Part shown: in pieces, positions 1 through 7,428 of the stretch
How the letters are laid out: each line of letters opens with the position of its first letter
Numbering within the stretch: position 1 is the first letter of the stretch
Origin: Flavobacterium denitrificans DSM 15936
GTDB lineage: Bacteria > Bacteroidota > Bacteroidia > Flavobacteriales > Flavobacteriaceae
DNA length: 64,000 nt
Direction of reading: 5' to 3'
NCBI RefSeq assembly: GCF_000425445.1
Contig: NZ_AUDL01000011.1
Location: 62,001 to 126,000 of the forward strand
The notes under the pieces: generated by a model
The model's database searches: none
What the model saw: only the letters and a program-made list of their open reading frames with translations
Told to the model about the DNA's origin: nothing
Position numbers and translations under genes: made by a program

Positions 1-233
1 TGACTTTAACATATCCAGCTTCAACAGGAAGAAATTTTGACGAATTGCTTCGCGTAATTGACAGTTTGCAATTAACTGCAAATTATAGTGTTGCAACTCC
101 TGCAAACTGGAAAGATGGAGAAGATGTTGTAATTGCTCCAGCTATTCCTGACAGCGATATTCCAGCAAAATTTCCAAAAGGACATACTCCAATAAAACCT
201 TATTTGCGTTTGACACCGCAGCCTAATAAATAA
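1..233 (+). CDS. peroxiredoxin, 1-Cys Prx6/AhpC type (C-terminal part only)
   Basis: The frame is open from the window edge (first full codon at 3) and gives 76 codons ending in TAA. It begins T-L-T-Y-P-A-S-T-G-R-N-F-D-E, followed by VIDSLQLT, ATPANWKDGEDVVI and KFPKG. This is the C-terminal third of the Prx6-like 1-Cys peroxiredoxins, which reduce peroxides in the cytoplasm. The peroxidatic cysteine lies upstream of the window and cannot be checked. A strong hairpin (316-352) follows. Family assignment rests on the conserved YPASTGRNFDE and NWK-GxDVVI blocks. Confidence 0.85.
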   Translation, partial: TLTYPASTGRNFDELLRVIDSLQLTANYSVATPANWKDGEDVVIAPAIPDSDIPAKFPKGHTPIKPYLRLTPQPNK

Positions 234-406
234 GTTTCTAAGATGCTGAGATTCTAAGATATTGAGATTCTAAGATATTGAGATTTTGAGTATGTTAGGT
301 ACTGAATTGACAAAAGGCGTTAAGATTTTCCATTTATGAAAATCTTAACGCCTAAGTTTTTTTACTTATTTTAAAAAAAAACTTAGCATCTCAGTATCTT
401 AGAAAC
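234..406. repeat. nested inverted repeat built of 'ctaagat' words
   Basis: The left arm 234-258 and right arm 382-406 pair at 23 of 25 positions when one is reverse-complemented. The left arm continues to about 290 as a degenerate tandem of taagat/ttgagat units. A separate perfect hairpin (316-352) sits in the middle. The element fills the space between the convergent peroxiredoxin and antiporter genes. Related taagattc words occur at 7372-7423, 16370-16408 and 51453-51518. Confidence 0.7.
316..360. terminator. hairpin terminator between convergent genes
   Basis: There is a perfect 15-bp stem (316-330 with 338-352) around a 7-nt loop, followed by a T-rich run. It lies between the peroxiredoxin stop (233) and the antiporter stop (415), and probably ends transcription from the peroxiredoxin side at least. 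Confidence 0.75.
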
Positions 407-414
407 TTAGAATC

Positions 415-2643
415 TTATCTAGCCAACAAAGCCGTCATTCTTTTTTTATCCCCTACAACCCAGAGAATGTCATTTTTTTCTAATATTAAACTCGATTCTG
501 GATTTAAGATACGGTTTCCGTTTCGTTCAATTCCTACTACCATTCCGTCGGTTTTGGCTCTAAACTGACCAATGCTTTTTTTGATGAATTCATCTTGAGA
601 CACTTCAAGCTGACGCAAAACAATATCGGTTTCTTCTACTTTTGAAGGTGGTTCGACTTCATTTTGAGTTAGAAATTTCGTGAATTCAGCAATTTGTGCA
701 TCGGTTCCAATTACGCAAATTTCATCACCTGGAAATAAACGTTCCGTTTTGGTCGGTATTGGAATTGTAACTTCGCCACGTTTAATGTAAGCGATATTAA
801 TTCCTAATTGCTCACGGATTTTAAGTTCCTGTAAAGTTTGGCCAACTAGATTTGATTCTTTTTTAATTTCAAAAAACGACATGTGACCGTCCCAAGGCAT
901 TAAATTGGCATAACGTCTATCGATTTTTTTGTTTTCGCGATCGTTTAGGTTTTTCAAAAAGTGATTTTCGATTTTATGATATTGCTCGTTTAATTTTTTA
1001 GGAAATATTTGATACGCTCCAATAGCAATTATAAGTGCAACAAAAGCAACTAAAGGCGAGAAGAAAATATTCAATAAAAAGCCCACAAAAAATAAACCAA
1101 GACTCATTCTGATTAAAATCAGCATTAAAAGCGCGCCTCGATATTTTCGTTCTTCCCACAAAATTTCAACTTCATCCACTTTTACTCTTCGTAAGGAAAG
1201 TGCCCATAAAAACGGAGCAATAATTACTAACGTAATTAATGCTGCAAGTGTATTCCCAAATCGGGTATCAGCCACTAAAGGCGCAACAAATTTGGCAGAT
1301 AATAAAATAATAGCAGTAATGATTATGGTATGAAGTATAATTTGCGTTACCGAAGCCCGCAATACAATTTGCCAGGTACTAACAGATTTAATCGCCTGCG
1401 CATTCATACTATAACGGTTAATGTTTTTAACCCATCTTTTTGGCATTTTTGATTCTAAAAACAAAGCAAAAGTTTCAGAATATTTAATTAAAAACGGCGT
1501 CGTAAATGTAGTAACTGCTGAAACTGCCACAATTATTGGATATAAAAAGTCACTTGTAACTTTCAATGACATTCCCAGTGTGGCAATGATAAACGAGAAT
1601 TCCCCAATTTGTGCCAAACTCATTCCGGTTTGTACGGATTGTTTTAACGGCTGTCCTGAAAGCAAAGCTCCAAAAGCAGAACTTAATGCTTTTCCAAAAA
1701 CAGTTACCAAAGTAATAATCAAAACAGGAAGCGCAAAATCAACCAAAGTTACTGGATTAATCAACATTCCAACCGATACAAAGAAAACTGCTCCAAACAA
1801 ATCTTTTACAGGCTGAATCAAATGTTCAATTTTTTCTGCCTGAGTTGTCTCAGCAATAATAGAACCCATAATAAAGGCACCCAAAGCTGGTGAAAATCCA
1901 ACATTGGCAGCAAACATTACCATCATTAAGCATAAGGCAAGTGAAATAATTAAGAGCATTTCATCGCTTAATAAATGTTTTGCTTTTTTTAGAATCGTAG
2001 GAATAATGAAGATGCCGCCTAAAAACCAAATAATTAAAAAGAAAACTAATTTTAAGACCGATTGCAATAAAGCAGTTCCTGAAACCTGATCGCTAACAGC
2101 AATCGTTGACAATAAAACTAACATCAAAATGGCCACAATATCTTCGACAATCAAGGCGCCAAATACAATTCCAACGAATTTTTTTCCTTTAACTCCCAAT
2201 TCATCAAATGCCCGAATAATAATAGTTGTGGATGAAATAGAGAGTGTTGCGCCAAGAAAAATACTATCCATTTTTCCCCAACCCATCCATTGGCCAACCA
2301 TGTAACCAATCAAGGTCATGAACATAATTTGAGTTATGGCGGTGATGGAGGAAGTGCCTCCAACTTTCATCAGTTTTTTAAAACTAAATTCGAGACCTAG
2401 ACTGAAAAGCAAAAAGATAACTCCGATTTCGGCCCAAACTTCAACACTTTTCATATCCGTAATCGAAGGAAAAAAATCAAAATGATTTCCTGCCAAAAAT
2501 CCAGCAATCAAATATCCTAAAACCAAAGGCTGTTTCATTTTTTTAAAAATAAGAACAGCAATTCCAGCAGTCATCAGGATTAATCCCAAATCACTGATTA
2601 AGGGTTGTAAATGGTGGGTAGTTTCGGCGTTTAATGCAATCAT
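415..2643 (-). CDS. CPA2-family cation:proton antiporter (KefB-like) with C-terminal RCK_C/TrkA_C domains
   Basis: This integral inner-membrane monovalent cation/H+ antiporter has about 12-13 hydrophobic segments in its first ~550 residues, including the family block GYLIAGFLAG. A soluble tail has two ligand-sensing TrkA_C-like modules: the first contains LVGQTLQELKIREQ and LFPGDEICVIG, the second ends LEKNDILWVVGDKKR. I see no Rossmann TrkA_N domain between them, so gating would be through the TrkA_C modules alone. I place the start at the ATG at 2643 (742 aa). The longer frame from a TTG at 2703 adds 20 non-hydrophobic residues that run towards a repeat element. Probable role is K+ or Na+/pH homeostasis; the ion is not predictable. 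Confidence 0.85.
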   Translation of the reverse strand: MIALNAETTHHLQPLISDLGLILMTAGIAVLIFKKMKQPLVLGYLIAGFLAGNHFDFFPSITDMKSVEVWAEIGVIFLLFSLGLEFSFKKLMKVGGTSSITAITQIMFMTLIGYMVGQWMGWGKMDSIFLGATLSISSTTIIIRAFDELGVKGKKFVGIVFGALIVEDIVAILMLVLLSTIAVSDQVSGTALLQSVLKLVFFLIIWFLGGIFIIPTILKKAKHLLSDEMLLIISLALCLMMVMFAANVGFSPALGAFIMGSIIAETTQAEKIEHLIQPVKDLFGAVFFVSVGMLINPVTLVDFALPVLIITLVTVFGKALSSAFGALLSGQPLKQSVQTGMSLAQIGEFSFIIATLGMSLKVTSDFLYPIIVAVSAVTTFTTPFLIKYSETFALFLESKMPKRWVKNINRYSMNAQAIKSVSTWQIVLRASVTQIILHTIIITAIILLSAKFVAPLVADTRFGNTLAALITLVIIAPFLWALSLRRVKVDEVEILWEERKYRGALLMLILIRMSLGLFFVGFLLNIFFSPLVAFVALIIAIGAYQIFPKKLNEQYHKIENHFLKNLNDRENKKIDRRYANLMPWDGHMSFFEIKKESNLVGQTLQELKIREQLGINIAYIKRGEVTIPIPTKTERLFPGDEICVIGTDAQIAEFTKFLTQNEVEPPSKVEETDIVLRQLEVSQDEFIKKSIGQFRAKTDGMVVGIERNGNRILNPESSLILEKNDILWVVGDKKRMTALLAR

Positions 2644-2719
2644 ATAAAATGTGGTATTTTTTTCAGGAGCTAATCCAGCTTTCCATTTCAAGCTTTTGTT
2701 CAAAACGCCTATTTTTTAA

Positions 2720-2807
2720 GCAGTTCCAGGAGCTTCCTCCGGTCGCTCTGTACCTGCAAAAAAATATGGCTTTTTTCACAAAAGGCTTTTCATTTCAATC
2801 TGGGCTA
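2720..2807 (-). repeat. dispersed palindromic element, TAGCCC...CCTTTTGTG type, copy 1 (diverged)
   Basis: Read on the minus strand this segment begins TAGCCCAGATTGAAATG, then CCTTTTGTG, and ends with ACAGAGCGACCGGAGGA followed by GCTCC. The same skeleton (TAGCCC-GAT-GAA-CCTTTTGTG-...-AGCGGA-...) occurs at 57252-57323 on the plus strand. It is locally GC-rich and non-coding. From memory such elements are dispersed in Flavobacterium intergenic regions; this copy looks decayed. Confidence 0.5.
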
Positions 2808-2825
2808 AAAGAGTCTGAGTTAAAT

Positions 2826-2859
2826 AAAAAAAGCTATCTCGATAAAGATAGCTTTTTTT
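2826..2859. terminator. terminator downstream of purB
   Basis: An 8-bp stem, agctatct (2832-2839) with agatagct (2846-2853), has a 6-nt loop and is bounded by an A-run and a T-run, so it can work in both directions. It lies 23 nt past the purB stop. Confidence 0.85.
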
Positions 2860-2881
2860 GGGAAAATATTTTAGGTTTTTC

Positions 2882-4228
2882 TTAAATACCTGTGTAATTG
2901 CTAGGTGTTATCGCTAATAATTCTGCTCTAACACTATCAGAAACTTCTAAAGTTGCAATGAAATTATGAATTGCGTTTTTATCAATAGCTTCATTTGTTC
3001 TAGTCAAACCTTTCAAAGCCTCATACGGATTTGGATATGCCTCGCGACGTAAAATTGTCTGAATAGCCTCGGCAACAACTGCCCAGTTTTTCTCTAAGTC
3101 TTCTGCAAATTTGCTTTCGTTCAAAAGCAATTTGTTCAAGCCTTTTAAAGTTGCTTCAAAAGCAATGATTGTATGTCCAACAGGAACTCCAACGTTTCTT
3201 AAGACAGTACTGTCAGTCAAATCTCGCTGTAATCTTGAAATAGGAAGTTTAGCAGCCAAATGTTCGAAAATAGCATTTGCAATTCCTAAGTTTCCTTCTG
3301 AGTTTTCAAAATCAATTGGGTTTACTTTATGAGGCATTGCCGATGAACCAATTTCGCCCGCTTTGATTTTTTGTTTAAAATAATCCATTGAAACATACGT
3401 CCAAATATCACGATCTAAATCGATAATGATATTGTTGATTCTTTTCAAACCATCAAAAAAGGCAGCAAAATGATCGTAATGCTCAATTTGTGTTGTTGGG
3501 AAAGAATGTTGCAAGCCTAAGCTAGTTTCAACAAATTTAGTTCCGAATTGTTTCCAATCAATTTGAGGATAAGCAACATGGTGCGCATTGAAGTTTCCGG
3601 TTGCACCACCAAACTTAGCAGCAAAAGGAATGTTGAACAGCAAACGCATTTGCTCTTCTAAACGCTCCACAAAAACCAGAATTTCTTTTCCTAAACGAGT
3701 AGGAGATGCTGGTTGTCCGTGCGTACGCGCCAACATTGGAATGTCCTTCCATTCAACACTTAATTCTTTTAATTTAGAAATTACCGATATTAAAGTTGGC
3801 ATATAAACTTGCTCAAAAGCTTCTTTCGTAGAAAGCGGAATCGCAGTATTGTTAATATCTTGAGAAGTTAACCCGAAGTGAATGAACTCTTTGTATTGAG
3901 ATAAACCTAATTTTTCAAAGGCATCTTTAATAAAGTATTCAACCGCTTTTACGTCATGGTTGGTTACTTTTTCAGTTTCTTTAATCCAAAGCGCATCTTC
4001 AGTTGAGAAATTTTTATAGATGTTTCTTAAGCTGTCAAATAAACCTGAATCAATGCCTTTTAGCTGTGGCAACGGAATCTCGCATAAAGAAATGAAGTAT
4101 TCCACTTCAACTAAAACGCGATATTTTATTAAAGCTTCTTCAGAGAAAAAAGGTGCTAAATTTTGAGTTTTATTTCTATATCTTCCATCAATTGGCGATA
4201 TAGCATTCAATTCGTTTAGAGTAGTCAT
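2882..4228 (-). CDS. purB: adenylosuccinate lyase
   Basis: The enzyme catalyses two purine-synthesis steps: SAICAR to AICAR plus fumarate, and adenylosuccinate to AMP plus fumarate. It is cytoplasmic and homotetrameric in the fumarase/aspartase superfamily. The 448-residue length is normal. Visible landmarks are the N-terminal LNAISPIDGRY, the TSQDINNTA block and the superfamily signature GSSAMPHKVNPIDFEN with its mobile-loop serine. The ATG at 4228 lies about 25 nt downstream of a TATATTTG -7 element (4254-4261). A bidirectional hairpin (2826-2859) ends the transcript, so the gene looks monocistronic. Confidence 0.97.
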   Translation of the reverse strand: MTTLNELNAISPIDGRYRNKTQNLAPFFSEEALIKYRVLVEVEYFISLCEIPLPQLKGIDSGLFDSLRNIYKNFSTEDALWIKETEKVTNHDVKAVEYFIKDAFEKLGLSQYKEFIHFGLTSQDINNTAIPLSTKEAFEQVYMPTLISVISKLKELSVEWKDIPMLARTHGQPASPTRLGKEILVFVERLEEQMRLLFNIPFAAKFGGATGNFNAHHVAYPQIDWKQFGTKFVETSLGLQHSFPTTQIEHYDHFAAFFDGLKRINNIIIDLDRDIWTYVSMDYFKQKIKAGEIGSSAMPHKVNPIDFENSEGNLGIANAIFEHLAAKLPISRLQRDLTDSTVLRNVGVPVGHTIIAFEATLKGLNKLLLNESKFAEDLEKNWAVVAEAIQTILRREAYPNPYEALKGLTRTNEAIDKNAIHNFIATLEVSDSVRAELLAITPSNYTGI

Positions 4229-4253
4229 TGTTATGTTGTTTTTTCGAAAGGTG

Positions 4254-4261
4254 CAAATATA
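4254..4261 (-). promoter_or_regulatory. -7 promoter element of purB
   Basis: The minus strand reads TATATTTG, an exact match to the Bacteroidota TAnnTTTG consensus, 25 nt ahead of the purB ATG. No TTTG -33 box stands at the usual 19-21 nt spacing. Confidence 0.6.
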
Positions 4262-4309
4262 AACAGAATTTAGCGATTTGAAGTAATCAAAAACGTCATT
4301 TATATGTGT

Positions 4310-4999
4310 TTAGATAGATTTTAGACGATCTCTCAAATCGGCAACACCTTCTGATGCAAATTTGGCAATCGTTTCTACTTTATTTCTAATATTCGGAATT
4401 GCAATTGGTTTTGGATCAATATAAAAAACCGGAGTTGTACTTGGTGCGTAAGAAATTAGACCCGCTGCAGGATAAACTTGTAATGAAGTTCCAATTACAG
4501 CAAAATAATCAGCGGTTTCTGTAATGTCGATTGCTTCTTCTAATGCAGGAACTTCTTCGCCAAACCAAACAATATGCGGTCTCAATTGATATCCATTTGT
4601 ATCAAAATCGCCTGTATGTAAATCTTCTGTCCAATCTAAAATCAGATTTTTATTTTGTACACTTCGAACTTTTAATAATTCGCCATGCAAATGCAAAACC
4701 TTTGAGCTTCCGGCGCGTTCATGCAAATCGTCAACATTTTGGGTGATAATATGAACGTCGAAATCTTTTTCTAATTCGGCTAGAATAATGTGGCCTAAAT
4801 TTGGTTTTACTTCTTTAAGCTGTTGGCGTCTCTTATTATAAAAATCCAAAACCAATTCCTGATTTTTATGCCAACCTTCAGGAGTTGCGACTTCCATCAC
4901 ATCGTGACCTTCCCATAAACCATCACTATCTCGAAACGTTTTGATCCCGCTTTCAGCGCTGATTCCAGCTCCAGTTAAAACGACTAATTTCTTTTTCAT
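4310..4999 (-). CDS. cobB: Sir2-family NAD-dependent deacylase (CobB/SIRT5-like), without zinc-site cysteines
   Basis: This sirtuin removes acyl groups from lysines using NAD+. It shows the NAD-binding GAGISAESGI (residues 10-19), TQNVDDLHERAG (87-97) and the catalytic histidine in HLHGE (His105). Tyr54 and Arg57 in FYNKRR form the YxxR signature of SIRT5/CobB-type enzymes acting on succinyl- or malonyl-lysine. The protein contains no cysteine at all. The usual four-cysteine Zn ribbon is replaced by a loop between KVRS and LRPHIVWFGE, so the small domain must fold without zinc. Length (229 aa) is normal for bacterial sirtuins. It stands alone between purB and a BNR protein. Confidence 0.92.
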   Translation of the reverse strand: MKKKLVVLTGAGISAESGIKTFRDSDGLWEGHDVMEVATPEGWHKNQELVLDFYNKRRQQLKEVKPNLGHIILAELEKDFDVHIITQNVDDLHERAGSSKVLHLHGELLKVRSVQNKNLILDWTEDLHTGDFDTNGYQLRPHIVWFGEEVPALEEAIDITETADYFAVIGTSLQVYPAAGLISYAPSTTPVFYIDPKPIAIPNIRNKVETIAKFASEGVADLRDRLKSI

Positions 5000-5029
5000 T
5001 TTTCTTAATTATAATTTGGCGAGGTACTT

Positions 5030-5070
5030 TTTAACACATAGAAACATAGTTTTAGAAGCTTTTAAAAGGC
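5030..5070. repeat. inverted repeat of 'acacatag' words, left arm (partner 5147-5170)
   Basis: The arm 5030-5053 pairs with 5047+100 (5147-5170) at 22 of 24 positions. A small hairpin, cacatag/ctatgtg (5089-5095 with 5101-5107), sits inside. The unit is built from degenerate 8-mers (acacatag, aaacatag, tcacatag). It occupies the 199-nt gap between the BNR protein stop (5199) and the sirtuin start (4999) and may end the BNR transcript. Confidence 0.6.
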
Positions 5071-5198
5071 GTTTCACTAACTTAAATTCACATAGTTTAG
5101 CTATGTGTGGAAACTTGTTTTTTTTTGGATTCTTTTTTTCGACATAAAAACTATATCTCTATGTGTTAAAGTTTTTTATAGCCAACAGATTGATTATG

Positions 5199-6506
5199 TT
5201 ATTTCGGCAACTGATTTACTTCCAAAACCTTTACCATAGTTGGTTCAGATTTTGCCAATCCTTCGCCATCAACTTGATTTACATTTTGAAGAAAGATATG
5301 AAGTTTTTTTTGTTTTTCCCAAAGCGAAATATCATAATTCGGTTCCCATTCACCTATCGATGTTGTGGTTAAGTCGGTTACTTTCCAAGGATTGTTTTCG
5401 CCTAAATTGGTGTAAGCGACTGAAACTTTGTTTTCTCTTTCAGCATCTCTGAATAGAAGATACAAATTGTGTTTTTTGCCTTCTTCTTTAATCAATAAAT
5501 CAGGTCTGGAAATTGGGATTTTTTTCGTTCCGCCACCGCCTAAATAAAAGGAAGTTTTTCTGAAGCCTGTATTTGATTTTTTCCAAATACCGTTTTCTAA
5601 ATAAACAATCTGAAATTGCGGAATGCCGTTTTCACTCCAATAATTGGCAATATATGGATTTCCGTTTTCATCCGTCGTCATTGAAGTTTGGTTAATTAAA
5701 CTTGATTTTTCAGGGATTTTCCAAGCAATTTCTGCCGATGCAACCGTTATGGGCAAATTGTATTTTTCTCCGTTTGATTTTTGCCAAGTTAAACCTCCGT
5801 CTTTTGAGCGGGCATAACAAATATCATGGTTGGTTGAAACATCCCAGCTTTCTCTCCAAACCCATGAAAGATGAATGGTGCCTTTTTGATCTATTTTTGC
5901 TTGCCAATAGGCGCTTCTTTGTTCTTCGCCATTTACTAAATTGCTTTGGATTTGAGACCACTTTTTGTCTTTTATCGAATACGAATTGATGATCATATTT
6001 CCTCGTCCCGAAGCGCCCGAGCGGTAAAAAAACAATAAATTTCCATTTGGCAGATTGTGAAATTCGGGATACGTTACTTTTTGTTCGGCAATTCCGGTCA
6101 TTGATTCTTCTCTTCCTAAATCTAAACTTAATGGTGATTTACCTTTTGCATATCGAAGTTTTGTATCGTGATGATCCCAACTGATGTGTAAATAGCCATC
6201 GCCATCAATTGCAATGCTTATCGTGTTATGTGCATCTTTCACATTTCCGGTATAAGGTGTTTTTACAATTTCCCACTTCGCCGAATTCAATTTTCTTTTG
6301 CCTAAAACAACATAGCCGTCATTATCGTAATAAGCTATAAACTGAAAATTTTTAAAAGTCGTCAAAGCATTTTTTCTGAATTTTACCGTATTGACAGAAT
6401 TGCTGCTCCAGCCATTGCCTACCGGAATTTCAATGTTTTGTTGTGCGATACAGGAAAATGAGATAAAAAGAAGAAAAAAAAGGATTTTGTGAAAATGTGG
6501 TTTCAT
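5199..6506 (-). CDS. secreted BNR_4-type beta-propeller protein
   Basis: The N-terminus is a signal peptide (KILFFLLFISFSCIAQQ). The cysteine is followed by IA, so cleavage by signal peptidase I near CIA-QQ is more likely than lipidation. The mature protein resembles the BNR repeat-containing BNR_4 family: an early Y-D-N-D-GYVVLGKR strand, the block DAHNTISIAIDGDGYLHISW with HHDTKLRYA after it, FHNLPNGNLLFFYRSGASGRG, and ARSKDGGLTWQ, a canonical Asp-box. BNR_4 proteins are seven-bladed propellers often linked to polysaccharide lyases or hydrolases. No carbohydrate enzyme adjoins it, so the substrate is unknown. 435 residues is a usual length. Confidence 0.75.
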   Translation of the reverse strand: MKPHFHKILFFLLFISFSCIAQQNIEIPVGNGWSSNSVNTVKFRKNALTTFKNFQFIAYYDNDGYVVLGKRKLNSAKWEIVKTPYTGNVKDAHNTISIAIDGDGYLHISWDHHDTKLRYAKGKSPLSLDLGREESMTGIAEQKVTYPEFHNLPNGNLLFFYRSGASGRGNMIINSYSIKDKKWSQIQSNLVNGEEQRSAYWQAKIDQKGTIHLSWVWRESWDVSTNHDICYARSKDGGLTWQKSNGEKYNLPITVASAEIAWKIPEKSSLINQTSMTTDENGNPYIANYWSENGIPQFQIVYLENGIWKKSNTGFRKTSFYLGGGGTKKIPISRPDLLIKEEGKKHNLYLLFRDAERENKVSVAYTNLGENNPWKVTDLTTTSIGEWEPNYDISLWEKQKKLHIFLQNVNQVDGEGLAKSEPTMVKVLEVNQLPK

Positions 6507-6653
6507 TAAAAAGTTGCTGTTTGGTTGTAGTTAGTAAGAAATGAAAATGGATTGAATTTTTCCAATTAGTAAAAATAACCGATTTAAGTATAATGAGGAC
6601 TCAAACCATACCAGTTTAAATCTATAAATGAATTTGTGTCTATAAGAAGTCGC

Positions 6654-6685
6654 TTTGTTCGATATGACAATTATTGTTATTTTTG
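6654..6685 (+). promoter_or_regulatory. trmH promoter (-33 TTTG, -7 TATTTTTG)
   Basis: TTTG at 6654-6657 and TATTTTTG at 6678-6685 are separated by 20 nt, matching the Bacteroidota primary sigma consensus TTTG-N19-21-TAnnTTTG. Transcription should start near 6691. This rules out the upstream TTG codon at 6655 and decides in favour of the ATG at 6703. Confidence 0.8.
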
Positions 6686-6702
6686 CCGGAAATAAATACG
6701 AA

Positions 6703-7365
6703 ATGATTGATTTAGATTACCTGGCATTCCTTGAAAATATATTAACCGAAAACCGTAAAGAAAGGTTTTTGCATGTTCTAGAAAATCGTACCAAACATTT
6801 TACAGTTGCTGTGGAAGATGTTTTTCAAATGCACAATACGAGTGCGGTAATGCGAAGCTGTGAGGTTTTTGGAATCCAAGAATTAAATGTAATCGAACAG
6901 CGTTTCGGGAAAAGAATTGACAAAGAAATTGCTCTTGGCGCTCAAAAATGGGTCGATATCAATAGATTTGATTCGGTTTCGGGATGCCTTACTGATTTAA
7001 AAAGCAAAGGGTATCAGATCATTGCAACGACACCACATGAAAAAGATTCGATGTTGGAAGATTTCGACATCACAAAACCAAGTGCCTTGTTTTTCGGAAC
7101 AGAAAAAGAAGGTCTGTCGCAAGAAATAATGGACAACGCTGATGGTTTCTTAAAAATACCAATGGTTGGTTTTACTGAAAGTTTGAATATTTCGGTTTCT
7201 GCCGCAATCGTGATTCAGAATTTGACAAACAGACTTAGAAGATCTGATATCAAATGGCAATTATCTGAAGAAGAAATTTTAGTGAAGCGTTTAGATTGGG
7301 CCAAAAATTCAATAAGAGATATTAAACGAATCGAGGCAAGATATTATCAAGATAATCCGAGATAA
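6703..7365 (+). CDS. trmH: tRNA (guanosine-2'-O-)-methyltransferase, SpoU family
   Basis: This SPOUT-fold enzyme methylates the ribose of G18 in tRNA with SAM. The three family motifs are present: the N-terminal FQMHNTSAVMRSCEVFG, LFFGTEKEGLS (motif 2) and FTESLNISVSAAIVIQNL (motif 3), which form the trefoil-knot SAM site. Starting from the ATG at 6703 the protein has 220 residues. The preceding 48 nt hold the promoter and are not coding. It is monocistronic, followed by a word-type hairpin at 7372-7423. Confidence 0.93.
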   Translation: MIDLDYLAFLENILTENRKERFLHVLENRTKHFTVAVEDVFQMHNTSAVMRSCEVFGIQELNVIEQRFGKRIDKEIALGAQKWVDINRFDSVSGCLTDLKSKGYQIIATTPHEKDSMLEDFDITKPSALFFGTEKEGLSQEIMDNADGFLKIPMVGFTESLNISVSAAIVIQNLTNRLRRSDIKWQLSEEEILVKRLDWAKNSIRDIKRIEARYYQDNPR

Positions 7366-7371
7366 ATTTAA

Positions 7372-7423
7372 AGTTACTAAGATTCTGAGTTACTAAGAAT
7401 AGAAACTCAGGATCTTAGCATCT
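7372..7423. terminator. terminator-like hairpin of 'taagattc' words
   Basis: Arms 7372-7391 and 7404-7423 pair at 17 of 20 positions around a 12-nt loop. It sits between the convergent trmH and PepSY genes, starting 7 nt after the trmH stop, and has no long T-run. Confidence 0.6.
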
Positions 7424-7428
7424 TTCAA

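Noticed and set aside
1421..1816. Open frame of 131 codons on the plus strand
   Set aside because: It lies wholly antisense to the antiporter gene and shows no family features; a shadow of the membrane-protein codons.
6000..6025. GC-rich cccgaagc stretch in the BNR gene as a further mini-palindrome
   Set aside because: It encodes the conserved RSGASGRG and does not form a stem.
6655..6702. Upstream TTG start for trmH
   Set aside because: The consensus promoter (6654-6685) overlaps it, and homologues begin at M-I-D-L-D-Y.
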